Below are positions 23,285-36,600 of a stretch of 64,000 nucleotides of DNA, in pieces. The translations under genes and the position numbers were made by a program. The notes beneath the pieces were generated by a model. It saw only the letters and a list, made by a program, of their open reading frames with translations. It was not told where the DNA came from and made no database searches. This DNA is from Rhizomys pruinosus (Eukaryota > Chordata > Mammalia > Rodentia > Spalacidae), in contig VZQC01006716.1 of assembly GCA_009823505.1 (NCBI GenBank), positions 1,138,714 through 1,202,713 on the forward strand. Direction: 5' to 3'. Position 1 is the stretch's first letter, and every line of letters starts with the position of its first letter.

Positions 23285-23700
23285 CACAGCAGGGTGGCTT
23301 GCTGACTGATAGGGTATTTGTCTATTGTGCCCAAAGTCCTGGGGTCAATCCCCAACATTGTATAAACTGGGTATGGTGGCACACACCTGTAATCCCAGAA
23401 CTTGGCAGATGGAAGGGAGATCAGAAGTTCAAGGGTTGGGGGTGGAGAGATGCCTCAGCAGTTAAGAGCACTGACTATTCTTGCAGAAGACCCATCCGAT
23501 TCCCAGCACCCACATGGCAGCTAAGAACCATCCTTAATTCCAGTTCCAGGGGAATCCGACACCCTCTTCTCACCTCCACGGCATTGCAAGACATGGGTGC
23601 ACCAACCTACATGCAGACAGTACATTGATACACATAAAAAAAAAGTTCAAGGCTATCCTCCCACATATCAAGTTCTAGATCAGGCAAATTCAAGCAAACA
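23285..23700 (+). mobile_element. B4-like SINE (ID + B1) split by a B2
   Basis: An ID-like head ('cctggggtcaatccccaac') is fused to a B1-like body ('ctgggtatggtggcacac'), the arrangement of B4. It continues after the B2 as 'gttcaaggctatcctccc'. aagttcaagg is doubled around the insert. Confidence 0.6.
23437..23643 (+). mobile_element. B2 SINE nested in B4-like SINE
   Basis: 'gggtggagagatgcctcagc' to an A tail. It sits inside the B1-like body of the surrounding element. Confidence 0.88.
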
Positions 23701-23804
23701 AGCAAGCAAGAAAGGGAACAAGAAAAGAAAATGGTAGGATAAGAAGCAAACTTTTAAAAGGGATATGACATAGTTTGCATAGAACCTACACACATCTTCC
23801 CTTG

Positions 23805-23840
<36 letters not shown>

Positions 23841-23841
23841 N

Positions 23842-25413
23842 CTTACAGATGGTTCTCAGCCGACCCTGTGGTGTGGGTGATCAACACCCGGGTCCTCCCA
23901 AAGGCTTAGTTTTATGTTTTTTTTTTTTTTTTTTATGCATCTTAAATGCGACATCTCCGATCCCATACATAGCCCTCTCTCCCGCCCATAATTTAGTACG
24001 ATTCTCTTAACTGCTTGTGCTGATCCGGGCTTTGTGCTCATGATGCACCCAAGAACGAGGTTTTTGTCAATCTTTGGGACTCGAGCTACTAGGGGGGGCA
24101 GGACAACGCAGTTTACACCGTGCCACGAACACAGTCGACACGCAGCGCCTGCTACACACAACCAGGAAAGATAACTACCCAAAAGATGACACGCTAGCAG
24201 AAAGGAAGCCGCGTTGTATTGGAGACATACTTTGATCTCCATACTAACACTTTGGATTATGTTCTAATCTAGGACTCCTATTCATCTCCCATGCCCATAA
24301 GCTCACCTGTTAGTCTACGCATTCCAGCAATTAGGCACATAGACAAAGGCCAGGACCAAGAGACCCCTAAATCGAGAGATCAACATCCTATGTTCAGCAG
24401 CACGAGTGTGGAATTGACAGGCACAGTCGAGGGACACACAAACGGGGCTGATAGCGACAAGGACCGATGTAGATGAGTCTGAGGACTAGCAGCTATCTAC
24501 CTAAAGCCATAGTCTTCAAACTAAAAAACTGAATAACCACCAGAAGCATATTTGAAGCTACTTGTTAGTGATTTTCGAAGATACGGCATTAGGTAACACA
24601 CATTTGTGAATCAGGCACTTGGGGACACTGATGCGGAACTGGGGTATTTGCACGTGAGTAATCCCAATTGGAGAAGATGGTCTAAAAAAAAGGGCGTCAT
24701 TCAGTATTTCTAGATTAAGTGGTGAGTGTAAGATTTTGATCAACCCGCTACCATCTCATCATTACCACATCTTTACCAAGTCCTCTTGCAAACTCCCTGT
24801 TTCTCCCGCTCTGCGAGTCACAGGTTAGTCTAGTAAAGGTGAGGGCTTAAAATCAACCCTCGCCCGAGCAAGGGATGTCTGAACCTGAACGGTTTTTACA
24901 TTATCAAACTGTTTCATAGGAGCTCCCCATATTGTTAACATCCACATATAGAAAGGCACCACATGCAGTTGGTGGGCTTGCCTGAACCTGAATTAGCCGA
25001 GCTATATTTGTGCTATTGTGCCCAAAGTTCTCAAATTTTTGGGTGTTCATAGCCCCAACCTTTGTATAGACTGACCGCTGTAGAAAGGCCTATACGGAGT
25101 GGCAACTACACTAACCTGTACATACCAGACATTGGCAGATTTGGAGAAGGGAGATCAGCAGTTCAAGGGGGGGGGCTGTGGAGATATGCCTCAGCAGTTA
25201 ACGAGCTACCCTGACGCTCAGTCGTTGCAGAAGACCCCCGAGCCCGATTTCCAGCACCCATAATGGCAGCTAAGCAGAACCACTCCTTAAATTAGCTCGA
25301 GTTCCAGGGGAATTCCGACACCCTCTCTCACCTCCAAGGCATTGCATGAAACATTGGGTTCACCAACCCTACATGCCCAGACAGTTACATGTGACTTTGT
25401 ACCACATTAAAAA

Positions 25414-25453
<40 letters not shown>

Positions 25454-25728
25454 CAAAGAATAAAAAAATCCAAGCAAACAAGCAAGCAAGAAAGGGAACA
25501 AGAAAAGAAAATGGCTTATTTTTTTTTTTTTTTTTGTTTTTTTTTTTTTTTTCTTTTTTTTCTTTCTTTTTTTTTTTTATTATTTTCTCTCTTATCTTCT
25601 ACTTAGCACTCTTAACATGCATCCCTACCTACTCACCGTCGTGTTCTTTAGAGCACGACGGGAATCAGATCGAGTTTATGACGATTAGAAATGCATCGTA
25701 GAACCTACACACATCTTCCCTTGTACTG
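23842..25728 (+). repeat. Error-rich second copy of 22447-23813 (probable assembly artefact)
   Basis: Starts directly after a lone N at 23841. Its sequence follows 22447-23813 in order: 'cttacagatggttctcagcc', 'gaggtttttgtc', 'aacacacatttgt', 'cagaagaccc', 'acatcttcccttgtact'. Insertions, deletions and substitutions are frequent throughout, and the copy is about 1.89 kb against 1.37 kb. CpG is frequent, as random error would produce. This is the look of unpolished long-read gap filling, so frames in it should not be trusted. Confidence 0.85.
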
Positions 25729-25896
25729 TTTTTTTTTTTTTTTTTTTTTTTTTGCTTTTTGAGACGGTCATCCCATGTAGCCCAGTTAGTCCTGGAACTC
25801 ACTCTTGTAGACCAGGCTGGGCCTTGAACTCACAAGATCGCCATGCATCTTGCCTCCCCAATGCTGGATTAAAGGCTTGCACACCATGCCCGGCTT
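25729..25896 (-). mobile_element. B1 SINE (error-laden)
   Basis: Poly-T, 'ctttttgagacggtcatccc' and 'ggattaaaggcttgcacacc'. Small indels suggest it is still inside the poorly polished join. Confidence 0.75.
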
Positions 25897-26453
25897 TTGT
25901 ACGGTTTTGATAATCATTTCTGAGATGACTTATCATTCCTATACAATGTAAATACGCTGTAAATAATGACGGAACCAAGAAATCCTGAGCATATTCAGAG
26001 CTTAAGATGTTGTCACAGTCCCTGGTCTCAAGGGAATTGCTCAGTTCATTAGCAACAGTGTAACTTCTATTTGAATATTTTCTTTCTTTTTGGGACAGGG
26101 TCTCCCTATGTAGACCCAGCTGGCCTCCATTGTTTATGTTTTCTGTCATGATTGGTTGAATCCTTAACGATAAGGAGAGCTGACTGCCAGGAAAATGAAC
26201 TTCCCAGATCTTCCCCCTGTACATGGCATAGCTGACAGACTGGCAGCTCTCTCTCAGCTGCTGATTGCTCAATCTGTCCCATCCTGATTGATAAAGAAGC
26301 TAACTTCATCATGACTAAGCTCAGCAGGCCTGTATCTGTGATGTCAGAGTTTGAGAACATGCCAATTTGGCAAGGACCACCCTTCACCCTTGGCTTTGAG
26401 GAACTTGTTAGTGTAATGCCTCTTCCCATTACGGGAATTCCAGCTCCTGCTCC

Positions 26454-26456
<3 letters not shown>
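25897..26456. other. Intergenic DNA with a short B1-like piece
   Basis: A reverse B1 tail piece lies at about 26078-26130 ('tgggacagggtctccctatg'). Nothing else recognised. Confidence 0.35.

Positions 26457-26497
<41 letters not shown>
26457..26497 (+). repeat. Poly-C run (41 bases)
   Basis: Unbroken C homopolymer. The length is probably unreliable. Confidence 0.9.
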
Positions 26498-26498
<1 letters not shown>

Positions 26499-26886
26499 CT
26501 CCCAGTGCTTCTCTCTAGCATCAATTCTAAGGACTGGAACAACCAAGTCCTAATCCCAGGGCTGCTGTGGATATTAACGAGTGTGTGAAACACTACAAAA
26601 GGCCTAGCATGGGACGATCCCTTAATAGCTAACATTTACCGAGTCCTTAACTGTGTGCACGCCCCGGCCTCGGTGCCTGGACATAATGGCGAGCAACGCA
26701 GACAATAAACACCTGTTCTCGCTGACTCCCTTCAGCAGGACGCAAAGAGCCTTTCTAATCTGAGCTCTGAGGGCTCCACGTGCTCAACTCCATCCCCTAC
26801 ACACTTGAGCCTAGTCAAAAGGAGAGTCCTTGTGCTCCATGGTTTCGCCTTCACTTCCAATAACTTATCCTTGATATCGGTGAAGC

Positions 26887-26942
<56 letters not shown>
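26887..26942 (+). repeat. (CT)n microsatellite
   Basis: About 28 CT units, just upstream of the SCARB2 CpG island. Confidence 0.95.
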
Positions 26943-26946
<4 letters not shown>

Positions 26947-26999
26947 CTAAATCAACCTGGTGGAGAGCGCAGACATGGTGATTGGAGAACTCTTTATTC

Positions 27000-27548
27000 T
27001 GTACTAAAATTGCGGCGACTGTACCCAGAACTCCCCCAGAGCAAGGGAAATGTCGGGTCCCTTCTGTGTCCCCAGTGCTCGGCTCCCGGGAGGCCCTCAG
27101 CACATATCTGCCAGAGCCGTAGAGTCCTTCCGATCGGGAAGGACCTTTTCGGTTCCCCGGAGAACCGGGCAGCTGCAGCGGGAGGGCGCGGCGCAGGCCG
27201 AATCGCAGCGGCCGCTGCAGGACACATGACTGGCGGCCTACGCCCGGCCCCGCCCGCTTCCCGGCGCAGTCGCGGGCTGTCGCCTCCCCAGGTTGCGAGC
27301 CAGCCCTACAGATGAGCCCTGCTCTCCCTCCACCTCCCCACCTGCTCCAGCCGACGAAAACGAAACCCAGCCGGCTCCTTCACGCGCGATCGCGGTGCTC
27401 CGGTCCCACAGCTGCGCGCTGAGCGGAGAACCGGGAGGGCGCGGGGGCTGCGGGGTTCGGGCCGCTGCTGCGCGGCCTTGGCTGCGGCTCCTTCCCAGTT
27501 GGGTCTCTGGCTGGATCGGCCAGGCTTGGCCGCTGAGACAGGCGCAGC
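27000..27548 (+). promoter_or_regulatory. SCARB2: SCARB2 CpG-island promoter and 5' UTR
   Basis: GC content and CpG density rise sharply from about 27000 and fall again after exon 1, in a window that is otherwise CpG-poor. I see no TATA box in a useful place, as usual for a housekeeping lysosomal gene. The start site cannot be fixed from sequence. An ATG at 27312 is in frame with the SCARB2 start but meets TGA at 27420-27422, so it gives at most a short upstream ORF and no N-terminal extension. Confidence 0.75.
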
Positions 27549-27665
27549 ATGGGCAGATGCTGCTTCTACACGGCGGGGACCCTCTCCCTGCTGCTGCTGG
27601 TCACCAGCGTCACGCTGCTGGTGGCTCGGGTCTTTCAGAAGGCTGTGGACCAGACGGTGGAGAAG
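27549..27665 (+). CDS. SCARB2: SCARB2 (LIMP-2) exon 1, coding part
   Basis: The exon encodes 39 residues beginning MGRCCFYTAGTLSLLLLVTS and ending FQKAVDQTVEK. This is the N-terminus of LIMP-2, a CD36-family lysosomal membrane protein of about 478 residues that carries beta-glucocerebrosidase to lysosomes and serves as a receptor for some enteroviruses. What is seen: a short cytosolic tip, then a hydrophobic span at about residues 5-27 that acts as the uncleaved signal anchor, then the start of the lumenal domain. The ATG has A at -3 and G at +4, an in-frame stop lies upstream at 27420, and the exon ends at a good donor, gtaagg (27666). Its end after codon 39 fits my recollection of the family's exon 1 boundary. 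No later exon is found in the window, so the gene is partial here. Confidence 0.95.
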
Positions 27666-27697
27666 GTAAGGCAGGCCAGACTCTGTGTGTGTGTAAC

Positions 27698-27752
<55 letters not shown>

Positions 27753-27804
27753 TGCTCAGCCTTTCAGAAGGCTGTCGACCAGACTCTGTGTGTGTGTAAC
27801 CCTG

Positions 27805-27857
<53 letters not shown>

Positions 27858-30800
27858 TGCTCAGCCTTTCAGAAGGCTGTGGACCAGACTCTGTGTGTGT
27901 GTAACCCTGTCCCGGAGCCTTGCAAGGCCGCGGTCCCTGCAGAGCAGAGCCCTCCTGTGCTCTTAGTCTTTGTGGGTTTGGTTAGGATGGGAAAGACTGG
28001 AGATGAGGCTAGTCCCTTTAAACAACCAGCAAGTCTACAGACCTTGACCTTTTAAAATGCCTTTCATTTACTTTCTGTCATTTGCATTCCTCTCCAGCCC
28101 AATTTCTGCAGAGCCCTGCTCCCCATCCCCCACGCGTCCCCCCAACCGCCCTTCATTAAGAGATGCAAGCACAGGACAGGGACCACCGCAAGCAGGTTTT
28201 CTTGGAAGCCTGCCATGCCTTTGAAGCACTGTAGGGCTGGCGTGAGAACTGGGTAGGAGGTGTTGTATTGTGATCCCGCCTTCCTGAGCTGGTAGGGCCC
28301 TAGGTGAATGGGCCAGGCTTTTGGAGAGGGTGACATTTGATCCTTTGCAGTCTTGCTTAGCACGGACTTAGCTTCTTTGTGTCTTGCTGGTCTTAACCAT
28401 TACCTGGGTGCTTTTGGGTTTCTCAGAGAATCTGGACCTGGCTTTCCCTATGCATGATTGGGGGTGCAGAGCTGGTCATGTGGAAGAGTTCTTCATCCTC
28501 AGACCGCCCTAGTCCTTCCTTTCTCCTGCCCTTTCACCCACATCCATCAAGGCCCCTGGAAAAAGGAAGTAGAGAATTACTGGGATCACTTTTTCCTGTG
28601 AAAATGTCACTGGAATAGCCTTTCTCTTTAGCACCAGGTACAAAAGTCCAGGCCTGGTAGACAGAGAGTCACTATACTCTTCATTAGGAAGCTTAGTTGC
28701 CTTCAGCCAAGTGGCAACAGTTGAAGCTCCCAAACTGAAGTTTTCAGAAGGAACCAGTTACTTGAAATACAACAATAAAAAAAAGTAGCAAGGCAAAACT
28801 TCACTGAAGTTTAAGGAATTCACATTGCCAAAGGAAGACCAGACTCACTCAGGCTTCTCAAAGACAAGAGACCATTGTACAGAATCCTTTCTGTAACTCC
28901 TCATATCCAAATCTATAAGAATCTTAGACTCTGGCTTTGGTGACTTGAGTTAAGTTATGTAACAGTCAATATGTGAATTTTTTTTCATATAAATTTATTT
29001 TTATTTTTTTAACAAATCTAGACCTGTGTTCCCACCCATTCCCCCACCCCGCCAGAGCTCATGCATTCTGCCAAACATGCTTTTCATCTCTTTCTCAGTC
29101 TTTCTCAATATTCTCCATGAGGAAGTTGACTGTTTTGAGCAGAAGTTCACTGTTTCAGTCAGTTCTTTGATAAGTCCTTATGTTGTTGCTGTTTCCAATA
29201 GCATTATGCCCAACCTGCTTTGGACAAAAGTCCGGGGGCCCCACACAAGAAATAATTACAACTAGTAATTGGCACTACCCCACAGATGAGGGATACCCAT
29301 TCATCGTTTGTTTCTGGGACTGTGTTTACTTCACTCAACATGATCCGGTCCTCTCTGCTCCAGCCATTTTCCTGCCAAAGATGATGTCGTCTTCCTTACT
29401 GCTGACTAGAACTCTATTGTGTAGATGTAACCACATTTTCTCTATCCACTCCGTCCGTGAGGGGGCATTTAGGTTGGTTCAGCTCTTCTGCTATTGTGAA
29501 GAGAGACTGAAATAAACATGGCTGTGCATGTGATTCTGTGTCAGGTGGGGTGAGTCTGGGGGGTACACTGCCAAGGAGTGGTATGGCTGGGTGGTGTGCA
29601 CGTCGTTCCAAGTTTCCTAATGGTTCTTCATAATGCTTTCCATAGTGGCTGATGAGTTTACATCCCACCAGCAGTGGATGCGTGTTCCCTTTCCCCACAA
29701 CTTCCTATCACTTGGTATTATTGTTTTTCTTGATCCTAGCCAGTCTTTGGAGTAAGATGAATTCTCAAAGTGGTTTTTGATTTGCATTTCCCTTAATGAT
29801 TAGTGAATGCTTGAACAATTCTAAAGGTGTTTTCAGCCCATCTCTAATCCTCCACTGGTGAAGTATCATGTGAAAGTTCTTTGATCCATTTATTGAGTGG
29901 GTAATTTGTTTCTTTTCTTTGTTTTTGACGAAGTCTTATTATTTCTGTGAAATCAATGATTTGTAGGATGTATCTGCAGAGTGAAGGTTTCCTCAACCAC
30001 TGTGGGTTCTATTCACTTTTCTTTTTTGTTTCTTTTATCTTTGATGTACAACAGCTTTTTAGGTTTATGAGTTACAACTTGTCAATGTTGACCTTCAATT
30101 TTGTGCCGTGATGTTGATTTAGGAAGTCTTCTTAATATGCCTACTGTCTTATAGTCTATGCTGCCAGCTTCTTTCTATATTAAAATTCAGAGTTTGGGGG
30201 TTAACGTTGAGGTCTTTGTCCATCTGGAGTGGGACTCTTTGTACAGGGCGAGAGGGTAGGGCTTAATTTCATTATTCCTTACAGTGGTGATCCAGTTTGC
30301 CAAAACCACTGCTTGGAGATGCTGTCTTTTCCCATTGTGGCTTCCTGGCCCCTTGTCAAATATGAGATGGCTGAACTTGCATGCCCAAGTTTGGATCTTT
30401 GGTTTTGTTCCTTTGTCAACAGGTCTGTTTTCTGTGCAGTACAAGGCTGTTTTTATGGACTATAGCCCTCGAAGATAGTTTGAGTTGTATCGAATTGCCC
30501 CTGGTTGCTCTTTTTGCTCAGGGTTTGTTTTGGCTATTCGGTGTCTTTTGTTTTTCCAAATGAATTTAAGGAANGGGGGTTGGAAGGGTGATTGACGGAC
30601 AGGTTGGTCCGGCCTGTATCCCTGGGCTGGTCGGGACAGGGGGCAGCTCGGCGGGGCCGCCGGGGGCCGGTTCTCTCATCAAAAAAATCCTCAGGCACGG
30701 TCGCCTGGGCGGAGTTATCGGCCGCGTGCGTCCGGGGGTCCCGGGAAATGCCGTCACCAAACAGCCAAGAGCTGTCTGGCAACAGCATTTTGGAAGATGG

Positions 30801-33599
30801 GCCATCAGCAGTGGGGACGGCAGATGCCCCCCTGGGGCAAAAACACAGTTTTCTGCGCTGTCGGAAAACAGCCAAGGAACTGTGGAGAATCGCCTTCCTC
30901 TTGTGGCCCCTGAGAGGTCGCCTGTGCCCGTCTCAGGGCGGGCCCTGCTTGGACCTAATGGTGCTGGAGCAGCATTTTTTGGTCGTTTCACCCTCGGCCT
31001 TTCACTCCCATTCCCATGCGCTACCACCCGATACATTTCCCCAAGCCCGGAGTCCCCCCTTTGCTACTACCCACAGCCTAGCTTCCCCTACACTTCCGGC
31101 GGCCGGGCCGCGTTGAACTGGCATGGCCTCTTATTCACCCCGGAACCAATGGCCTTCCCCAAAGGCTCTGGACATACGATTTTCTTTTTTTTGCTGCCCG
31201 GACGTTTCCTACCATTTAAACCTAAAGGATATTGTTTCTGTAAGCTTCCCAATTTTTCATTTTAGATGTTTGTGACCATGGCTGCGGTGTGGTTTTTTCT
31301 CGGTGTTTCCCGGTATATGGCTCCCTTTGTGCGTTTGGATTATTCATTTTTTGAGGAATGAGGAGGGATTATTTGCCTTTCCCCTCTTTTCCAACTCCCA
31401 ATTTGTTCACCTTTAGACTCATCTCTTCTTAACGCTTATGTTATAGGGTTATGCTGGATTTTTGTTTCACAGCTTTTTGCAGCCTCAATTGACTTTGATG
31501 ATGGTTGTTTTTTTTGTTTGGTTTTTGTTTCTTGATTTGTTTCCGTGTTTAGTGTTGTTTGATGATGCTTATGTTGATTTTCGGTATTGTTGTAACCAGC
31601 CCTTGCGCATCTCTTTGTGTTTCGTAGAATCCAAACTTGGTCATGATGGATGATCTCATTGATGTGCGGTCCTGCTTATTGGCGACTGTTGCCAGGATCT
31701 GTTTAGTATTGTGGGCATCTTGTGTTCCATGACGGGAGATTGGCCGTATCTTCTATAACTTCTCACCTTACGTTGTGATCTTTGCTGCGTGTTGGTAATA
31801 CAGTCGTGTCGCTGCTTCATAGAGGCAAGTTGGGGAGATACCACTCTGATCTGTACCTACTTTAAACAGTTTCAGTAATGATGGCTCTGTAGGTCTGTTT
31901 GAAATGTTTTATCGAATTCTGACCGTGAAAATCGTTTCTGGTGCCTGGGCTCTTTTATATGTTTGGAAGGCGTATTACTACATCTCTATTTTTCATAGTG
32001 TTATGGGTCTGCTGTTTAATCTGCTGATCTTCTTCTGGCTCCGAGCTTTGGCTGATTCCCAGGTTATTTCGAGTATTGCCTCCATTGGTCTAGGTTTCAA
32101 AATTTGGTAGATATAGTGTTCTTGTTAATAGTCCCATTGATTTCTGTGATCTTTCTATGGTCCGTTTGTGATGATTCCTTCTTTCTCTCTCACAGTGTTA
32201 TTAGTTGGAGTTGTTCTCGTCTTCTCTTTTACAGTTTGAACTGGGAGAGGGTTTTCTGAGCTGTCTATCTTGTTTATTCTTTCAAAGAATGACCTAACTT
32301 TGACTTCATGTGTTTTTTTTGTATTGTTTCTTTTGTGTTTCATTGTCATTGATTTCTGCTCTGAGTTTTGTTATTCCTTTTCCTCTCTGTTGCGTTTAGA
32401 GGTTCATCTGTCTGTTGCCCATAAGTATTTGATCTGTCAGTCGTTAGGTCATTCACTTGTGCTCGTTCGTTTTCTAATGTAGGACCAAGGTTCTATAAAC
32501 TTCCCACTTTAGGAACTGCATTGTTTAAGATCCCCATAGTTGTTTCTTTTTTGTTGTATTGTCATTGTCATTCATTTCCCGAGAATGCTTTTTATTTCTT
32601 CGTTATCTCTTTCCTGACCCCACTTATTATCAAGCAGTGTGTTGTTTAGTCTCCATGTGTTCTTGTAGGTGTGGCTTGTCCTGGTGTTGATGTTGGCTTT
32701 TATTGCACTGTGGTTTTGTCACCTGATCGCACATTGAAATATTTTTACTCTTTTGTATTTGCAGAGGCTTTCTTTGTTGTCCACAGTATGATGGTTCGAT
32801 TTTGCGGAAATGCTTCCATGGGGCTGATGAGTAGAACCGTGTATCATCTCTGGTAATTATAAGATGGATTGTTCGATAGAGGTCTAGAGGTCCATTTGGT
32901 GTATCAATTCATTCAGTTCAGATGTCTCTCTGTGTTTTTTTGTTCTGTGAACCTGATCACAAATGGAACTCCATGTGGGGTATTGATTACTCCTACTGTA
33001 GTGTACTGGGGTTAATCCAGTACTTGTGGTCCTGGAGAAATTGTCTTTATAAAGTTGTTGCCCTCACCAATTTGGGTGCATACTATATTCCTATAATTGT
33101 GTAAACCTCTTCTTGGGTTAGGTTCTTTCCTTTGATGATAAAGTAATGGCCTTTTCTTTGTCTATCTGATTGCTTTTCCTTTGACCAGTCTTTTTGTCTA
33201 TATTAAAATACCAAATACCTGTTCTCCTGTCATCTTTTTTTTTACTTTGCTTGATTTCGTTCTTTTTTTCCTCTCCTGCTTACTAGTTTTTTCTCTTTTG
33301 GATTAGTCCGGTTTTGCCTGTCCTGATGGTCCTAACGATGTTGTTTCTTGTAGACAGCAGTACAATCGGATTGTTTCCTGAATCCATGTCTACCTCTCTA
33401 TGTCTTTTAATTGGGAATAATTCCACGTTTCTAAATTATCCTAATCGTTTGGTTCCGATCCTTTGCTTATTGCTGGGTTTTTTTTGCTCCTCCTGCTCCC
33501 TGCTTATCCTCGGTTTGTGGTGGTTTTTACTTCTAGGCAGTTTATGCTTTATTGATTTTTATTAGGTCGTTGCTTGCTCATTCTTCTTTCTTGATGTTT

Positions 33600-33635
<36 letters not shown>

Positions 33636-36600
33636 CTTCTTTTTTGTTACATCTCTTTAGTATTCTCTAAGTTTTTTCTTCTGGACCTGATTTTTTTCAA
33701 CTTATGTCATTGAAGATTTTTCTCTCTACCTTCAACTATATATTGACATTTTTTGCTGGTATAGTAGCCTGGCGTTTGGCATCTATTGTCCCTTAACAAC
33801 TGGAAATGCTTTGCTTCCAGATTCTTCTCTTGTCATAGTTTGCGTTGAGAAGCTCAGTTGTAATTCTGATAGGTTTCCCTCAATAGGGCACGTTTTTTCT
33901 TCTTTTGGCTTTAAGGATTTTTGTCTGTGTTTTGGGTGTGGTCATTTTAACTATGATGTAGGCAGTGGAGAGAATCTTCTTTCTGATCTTGTCTGTTTGG
34001 AGTTCTTACGTGCTTCTTGTATTTGTATGTGGTGTCACTTTTTAGTTTGGGGAAGATTTTCATCTATTATTCTGTTGAAGAATGATTATACCAATTCCTC
34101 TTGGGATCTTGATCCTTTCTCTCTTTTTTTTTTATTCATATGTGGAAGTTTTCGTATTTTTTCATATTGTCTCCATCATCCCTGGTTGTCTCCATGTTGT
34201 GTGTATTTAAATTTTTTCATAATCTTTCTTAGTTTTTTAGTTGGTTGTGTTTATCTTCCAGGCCTGATATTCTTTCGCTTCTGTCTATTCGCCATCTGCT
34301 TCTGAGCTTTTTTATTCCTTTCCTCTTGCAATGGATGAGGTTTGATTTCCGTTTTCCATTTCTCTTCTGATTTTTCTTCGCTATTTCTACTTCTTTTGGT
34401 AGCTTCTCGAATCTCTTCTCTAGAGGCTTTGTTCGCTGGTTGGTTTCCTTTATGCTTTTCAACATGGGATCTTTTCAGAGTTTTCTATCTTCCGTTCAGA
34501 GCCTTGTCATCTCTGCTCTGCTAGTCCTTCTTGAGTTCTTCCTTTCTCTTTTCTTTATAGTTTCTTTGATTTGTTTCTTTATAATTTGTGTTCTTTAAAT
34601 ATGTTCTCAATTGTGTTTCTGATGTCGTGTCCTGGGGCTCCCCAAGGTTCACATTGCAGGCGAGTCTTCCATCAGGTTGGAGAACTGTGTGCAAGGATTA
34701 TCCTGCCACCTTTTCCAGTTTTTCTCTTCTTGTGATCCTGGCATATGGGTTCTCCTTTGCCTGTATTCAGGTGAGTCCTAAATGCCCTCTTCATTTTGTT
34801 GAAGGATGTGTGCTTTGCTTGCTCCTTAAGTGCTCTTCGTAATCCCATGTTCTGCGGGGTGGGGTTCTCTTTAGCCCGTGCCCCCCGTACCTTCTTGCTG
34901 CCTCAGGATATCTCCTGAATTGTTCTTGTATGACTTTAGATGGACTGCCTTACCCTGTTCAAGATGGGAGAGTCACCTATAAGATTGTGGAGCAGCACCC
35001 TGTAAGATTAGAGAGCACACACCTATACGATGGGAGAGCACCCTGTACAGATCGTGCGAGCCCACCCTATAAGATGGGTGGAGCACCCTCACTAGATGGC
35101 GAGAGCCACCCTGTAAGGTGGGGAGAGCACCCTGTAAGATGGGGGAGCACATCCTGTAAGATGGGGAGGCACCCGTGTGGGAAGACCCGTGTGGGAGAGC
35201 ACCGTCTGAGTATCACACTGAGTGGGAGAGCACCGTTCGGGAGCCCCTGTAAGATGGGAGAGCACCCTGTAACTGGGAGAGCACCCTGTAAGATGGGGAA
35301 GCACCCTGTAAGCATGGGAGAGCACCCTGTAACATGGTGAACGGATGGTGCACCCTGTAGTGAGACTTAAGATGGGAGAGCACCCTAGATGGACACCTAA
35401 TGGGAGAGCACCCTATAAGATGGGAGAGCACCCTGTAAGATGGGAGAGCACCCTGTAAGATGGGAGAGCACCCTGTAAGATGGGAGAGCACCCTGTAAGA
35501 TGGGAGAGCACCCTGTAAGATGGGAGAGCACCCTGTAAGATGGGAGAGCACCCTGTAAGATGGGAGAGCACCCTGTAAGATGGGAGAGCACCCTGTAACA
35601 TGGGAGAGCACCCTGTAACATGGGAGAGCACCCTTAACTGCTGTGACCGACCCAACTGGTGATTCTCGTAGATCCTCATTCGTCATCCAGGGAGAGTAGT
35701 TGGAAGGTCCCCTTCTGGAGTCTGAGTTATGCTGATTTTCACAGGTGCTTTTCTCCATAGGACATGGGCTCTTATAGGTTACATAGAGTACAGGGGACTT
35801 TCAGAATGGCCCAGATCCAGCTACTGAGCCATGCACTATGTGGTGTCTGACCAGAAAGAACTAGTTTAGTTTCTGCAGATAGATTTGGGGTTAAGTCAAC
35901 CAGAGGTCATGAATGCACTTTCCTTAGTAACCTGTAGAGTTCCAGGCTACTTATTTAATCTTGTTTTCTTTCTTTAAATTTAACATTTGAGGCAAGGCCT
36001 CTGACTATGTACCCCGCTGCCTTGATTTCCTAAGGCTCGTTCCTTAGATTCCCAAGCTGTCCCTTGGTCACAACTAGCACCACATGCATGACTCTGGTTA
36101 ATCTTTTTTTTCTGGTTTTTCTGAGGTGGGGTCTCACCTGTTAGCCTGGGGTGGCCTCAAACCCCTCATAGCTGAGGATGACCGTGAGAGGATGACTTGA
36201 GTTGCCATCCTGTCCTACTTCCTTTGAGTCTGGATTACAGGTATAGTCCATCCACCGACAACCCAAGTTTTGTGTGGTGCTGTAGATCAAACCAAGGTTT
36301 TGTACACATTACGCATATAATCTTTTAATCTTCTTCGTCCTTTTTTTTTTTTGTTTTTTTTGGTCTTTTTCCAGAGACAGGTCTCCCTGTAGCCCCAGCT
36401 GTCTCTGGAACTCACTCTGTAGCCAGGCTGGCCTGAACTCACAAATACATCTGCCTCGCTCTGCCTCCTATAGTGCTAGGATTAAAGGCGTGTGCCACCA
36501 AACCCCCCGGCCTTCTTTTTTTTTTTTTTTCTTTTTTGAAACAGACTCTCCCTTTAGTCCTAGCTGGCCTGGAGCTCGCTCTGTAGACCAGGCTGGCCTT